Below are positions 13,558 through 14,908 of a stretch of DNA of 14,908 nt, piece after piece. A program made the position numbers and the translations under genes. This DNA is from Fidelibacterota bacterium. Lineage in GTDB: Bacteria; Marinisomatota; Marinisomatia; Marinisomatales; TCS55. The notes below the pieces were generated by a model. The model was not told the origin of the DNA. It was given only the letters and a program-made list of their open reading frames with translations, and did no database searches. The stretch lies in contig PBPW01000062.1 of NCBI GenBank assembly GCA_002725545.1, positions 2,573 to 17,480 on the forward strand, written 5' to 3'. The stretch's first letter is position 1, and each line of letters starts with the position of its first letter.

Positions 13558-13982
13558 TAGTTCGTGTAAAGAGTTTCAAAAGGAAATGTCTCTTGAAAAT
13601 AATCTCTAAGCCATACCGCCCAATCAAGATGTGTAATATCTCTTCTAGCGTTATCAAACCAATCTTTATAAACAAACTCTATTTTTCCGAGTGTGCATAT
13701 ACCATATTGCATGTTGAAAGTTTTAGGGTAAAAACGGATCTCTTCAGAAGGTCCGCCCCAAGAGATCAGATATTTAAGATAGGGTAGCTCCCCTTCTTTA
13801 ATCTCTTGCCAATCTAGAGACAAACCGTACTCATGAAATCTAGTAGTAGCGTCGTCTTGCTCGACGATCATATCGCTAGACTCCATACCTTCGATCATGT
13901 CCTGAAAGTCTTCACCCCTGCTTACGATTGCGTCGTCGATAACGGCTTCGCAATTTACAGTTAGCCCGTTTGATTTATTCAT
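13557..13982 (-). CDS. Conserved hypothetical protein with WGGPSEE motif
   Basis: The protein is 141 residues, with GGAG (13991-13994) 8 bases before the ATG at 13982. An acidic N-terminus is followed by RFHEYGLSLDW, then LKYLISWGGPSEEIRFYP and FVYKDWFDNARRDI. I recognise the 'EYGLSxDx ... SWGGPSxExRFY ... DWFDxA' layout from plasmid and phage proteins of unknown function that often travel with ArdC-like antirestriction genes. That association is recalled rather than searched. It sits between hammerhead copies d and c, so it should end up on a one-gene mRNA. Mostly soluble alpha-beta protein, no membrane segment. Confidence 0.75.
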   Translation of the reverse strand: MNKSNGLTVNCEAVIDDAIVSRGEDFQDMIEGMESSDMIVEQDDATTRFHEYGLSLDWQEIKEGELPYLKYLISWGGPSEEIRFYPKTFNMQYGICTLGKIEFVYKDWFDNARRDITHLDWAVWLRDYFQETFPFETLYTN

Positions 13983-13999
13983 TGTTATTTCTCCAATCG

Positions 14000-14059
14000 T
14001 GGTCTATCTCATCAGTAGCTAGAGACCATCCTAGCCAGACGCTCTAAGAGCGTTTCGAT
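14000..14059 (-). ncRNA. Type II hammerhead ribozyme, copy d
   Basis: On the minus strand: GAAA (14056-14053), stem III ACGCUC/GAGCGU (14053-14048 with 14044-14039) with a UUA loop, and C17 at 14038. Stem I is UGGCUAG (14037-14031) with CUAGCUA (14022-14016), 7 bp with one G-U, with loop GAUGGUCU. The core CUGAUGA (14015-14009) matches the consensus exactly. Stem II is AUC/GAU (14059-14057 with 14008-14006). UGGUCU in the loop is complementary to AGACCA (14005-14000). It starts directly after the TAA of the ArdC-like gene, and GGAG for the next gene is at 13994-13991. Compared with copy c, stem I changes G-C to G-U and stem III changes A-U to G-C, keeping the pairs. Confidence 0.88.
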
Positions 14060-14908
14060 TTAGGCAACCTCCTTTAATGCTACGGCTTCGTAAGATGACT
14101 CCTGAGCGTCTTCGTAGCCTTCAGAAGCTCCGACCCCTTCCATCTTGTCTAAAATGTAACTCGCTGCTTTCTGGGCATCCGTTCCGGCTTTCCAAAGTAG
14201 CTGGGCTCCATCTTCACCCTCTAACGCTCTTATCCAACTTTTAAGATAAGAAGCGTGATTATCTAGCGGCTGATGCTCGACACCTAAAACGTTAGCTAGA
14301 AACACTCCGCAGAGTTCAGCTATTAGCTCTTCAAACGCATATTTAGCGTCACCGAAACGACCCTCTAAATCTCTATTAAGACGGCTTTCGTATCCTGACC
14401 AATGACCAAATTCGTGACCTACAGTAGAGACCCATTCTGAGAGGCTAATAAATTGATCAGCTATCGGGGTAATAATTTTATCTTGCGAAGGAATAAAGCA
14501 GGCTCTATCGCCGCCGTTCTCCTCTTTCCAATTAGCTCCTACTTTAAGGAACTCTGACCGGATCTTTTCAACCTGTTCATCGTTGGTTAATTCGGTCTCC
14601 TCGACTCTTACAGGAAGTGAAGGATGCTCTGGTTTTTCACCCTCTAACGCCTCGACTTGTGAAGCATTAAAAACGGTATAAGTACGCTCTAACAAAACCT
14701 TTTTCATTTTGTGGTTTTCTTTGCAAGTCTTCCCAATATTAAAAAGACCTTTACAAGGTGTCTCCTCGTTGCAAACCATCTTAGGAGCCCAATAAATAAT
14801 CTCGGTTCCTCGCTCGCCCTTCTGAACTTGGCAGCCTTTACTTTGCCACTGTTTGTAAGTAGCAAACCGCCCATCCTCCCAGCCTTCACAACTCTTAGCC
14901 ATACTCAA
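14060..14908 (-). CDS. ArdC-like antirestriction protein (5' part beyond the window)
   Basis: About 282 residues are visible; the frame is open to the right edge, so the N-terminus is missing. The first part (FATYKQWQSKGCQVQKGERGTEIIYW) is the end of the ArdC single-stranded-DNA-binding domain. Later come YTVFNASQVEAL and a zincin-type metallopeptidase domain with H165-E-F-G-H169 and FEELIAEL (E193/E194). ArdC proteins are carried by plasmids and phages and are linked to protection of incoming DNA from restriction. A Cys-containing stretch (C46, C52, C62, H66), inserted between the two domains, is not part of the ArdC layout I know. It is the most upstream visible gene of the operon, and hammerhead copy d starts right after its stop. 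Confidence 0.88.
   Translation of the reverse strand: MSMAKSCEGWEDGRFATYKQWQSKGCQVQKGERGTEIIYWAPKMVCNEETPCKGLFNIGKTCKENHKMKKVLLERTYTVFNASQVEALEGEKPEHPSLPVRVEETELTNDEQVEKIRSEFLKVGANWKEENGGDRACFIPSQDKIITPIADQFISLSEWVSTVGHEFGHWSGYESRLNRDLEGRFGDAKYAFEELIAELCGVFLANVLGVEHQPLDNHASYLKSWIRALEGEDGAQLLWKAGTDAQKAASYILDKMEGVGASEGYEDAQESSYEAVALKEVA

Noticed and set aside
13481..13675. Extension of the small zinc-ribbon gene upstream to 13675
   Set aside because: The extension would run through hammerhead copy c and the end of the previous gene, while the ATG at 13480 has a strong site directly before it.
11691..14060. The repeated gaps as a CRISPR array or as DNA direct repeats
   Set aside because: Copies are separated by whole genes of different length, the similar parts are broken by compensating changes, and there is no regular spacer length. 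RNA structure explains the pattern better.
1..14908. tRNA or rRNA genes
   Set aside because: I saw no cloverleaf with a T-loop GTTCRA-type motif and CCA end in the gaps, and the gaps are otherwise accounted for.

Overview
This window is a piece of a tailed double-stranded DNA phage genome, AT-rich, whose host is most likely an actinobacterium. The host call rests on two WhiB-like iron-sulfur proteins (a family confined to Actinobacteria and their phages), an r1t-type holin, and a recombination and replication gene set typical of actinophages. An uncultivated low-GC actinobacterium (for example a freshwater or marine planktonic lineage) would fit the base composition; this is inference. Nothing marks the window as a bacterial chromosome.

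Layout. (1) 1-3135, plus strand: end of the virion structural block, with a short partial gene, a small conserved protein, a connector or neck-like protein and a large beta-rich tail protein. (2) 3111-4622: a small basic protein, a metallophosphoesterase that seems to start at CTG, and a holin. (3) 4623-4789: an intergenic gap with a long hairpin and a likely promoter. (4) 4790-10121: a tightly packed plus-strand operon with a Cas4/RecB-like exonuclease, a winged-helix protein, a possible single-strand annealing protein, SSB and a PD-(D/E)XK resolvase-like nuclease (a recombination module). These are followed by two WhiB-like regulators, a cell-wall lysin, a Mom-like DNA-modification protein and a possible helicase loader. 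(5) 10149-10218: a bidirectional terminator where the two operons converge. (6) 10240-14908: a minus-strand operon beginning off the right edge with an ArdC-type antirestriction protein. It continues through small, mostly unknown genes and ends with a DUF7694-like protein and a zinc-rich HNH endonuclease.

The most striking content is in the minus-strand operon. All four of its sizeable gene-gene gaps (about 11700-11760, 12755-12816, 13497-13557 and 14000-14059) hold the same RNA element, and each fits a type II hammerhead ribozyme. Every copy has the core GAAA, a short stem III capped by GUAA, UUCG or UUA, a cleavage triplet GUC, a 7-bp stem I with an 8-nt loop, and CUGANGA. Stem II is open to the flanks, and the stem I loop can pair with the 3' flank. 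Stems I and III vary between copies but keep their pairing, while the core is invariant. Each copy begins at, or within a few bases of, the upstream stop codon and ends a few bases before the next ribosome binding site. The predicted effect is self-cleavage of one polycistronic transcript into five separate mRNAs.

Together the plus-strand early genes supply recombination, transcription control and lysis, and the Mom-like and ArdC-like proteins point to two independent defences against host restriction. All product calls come from reading translated motifs; no database search was run.
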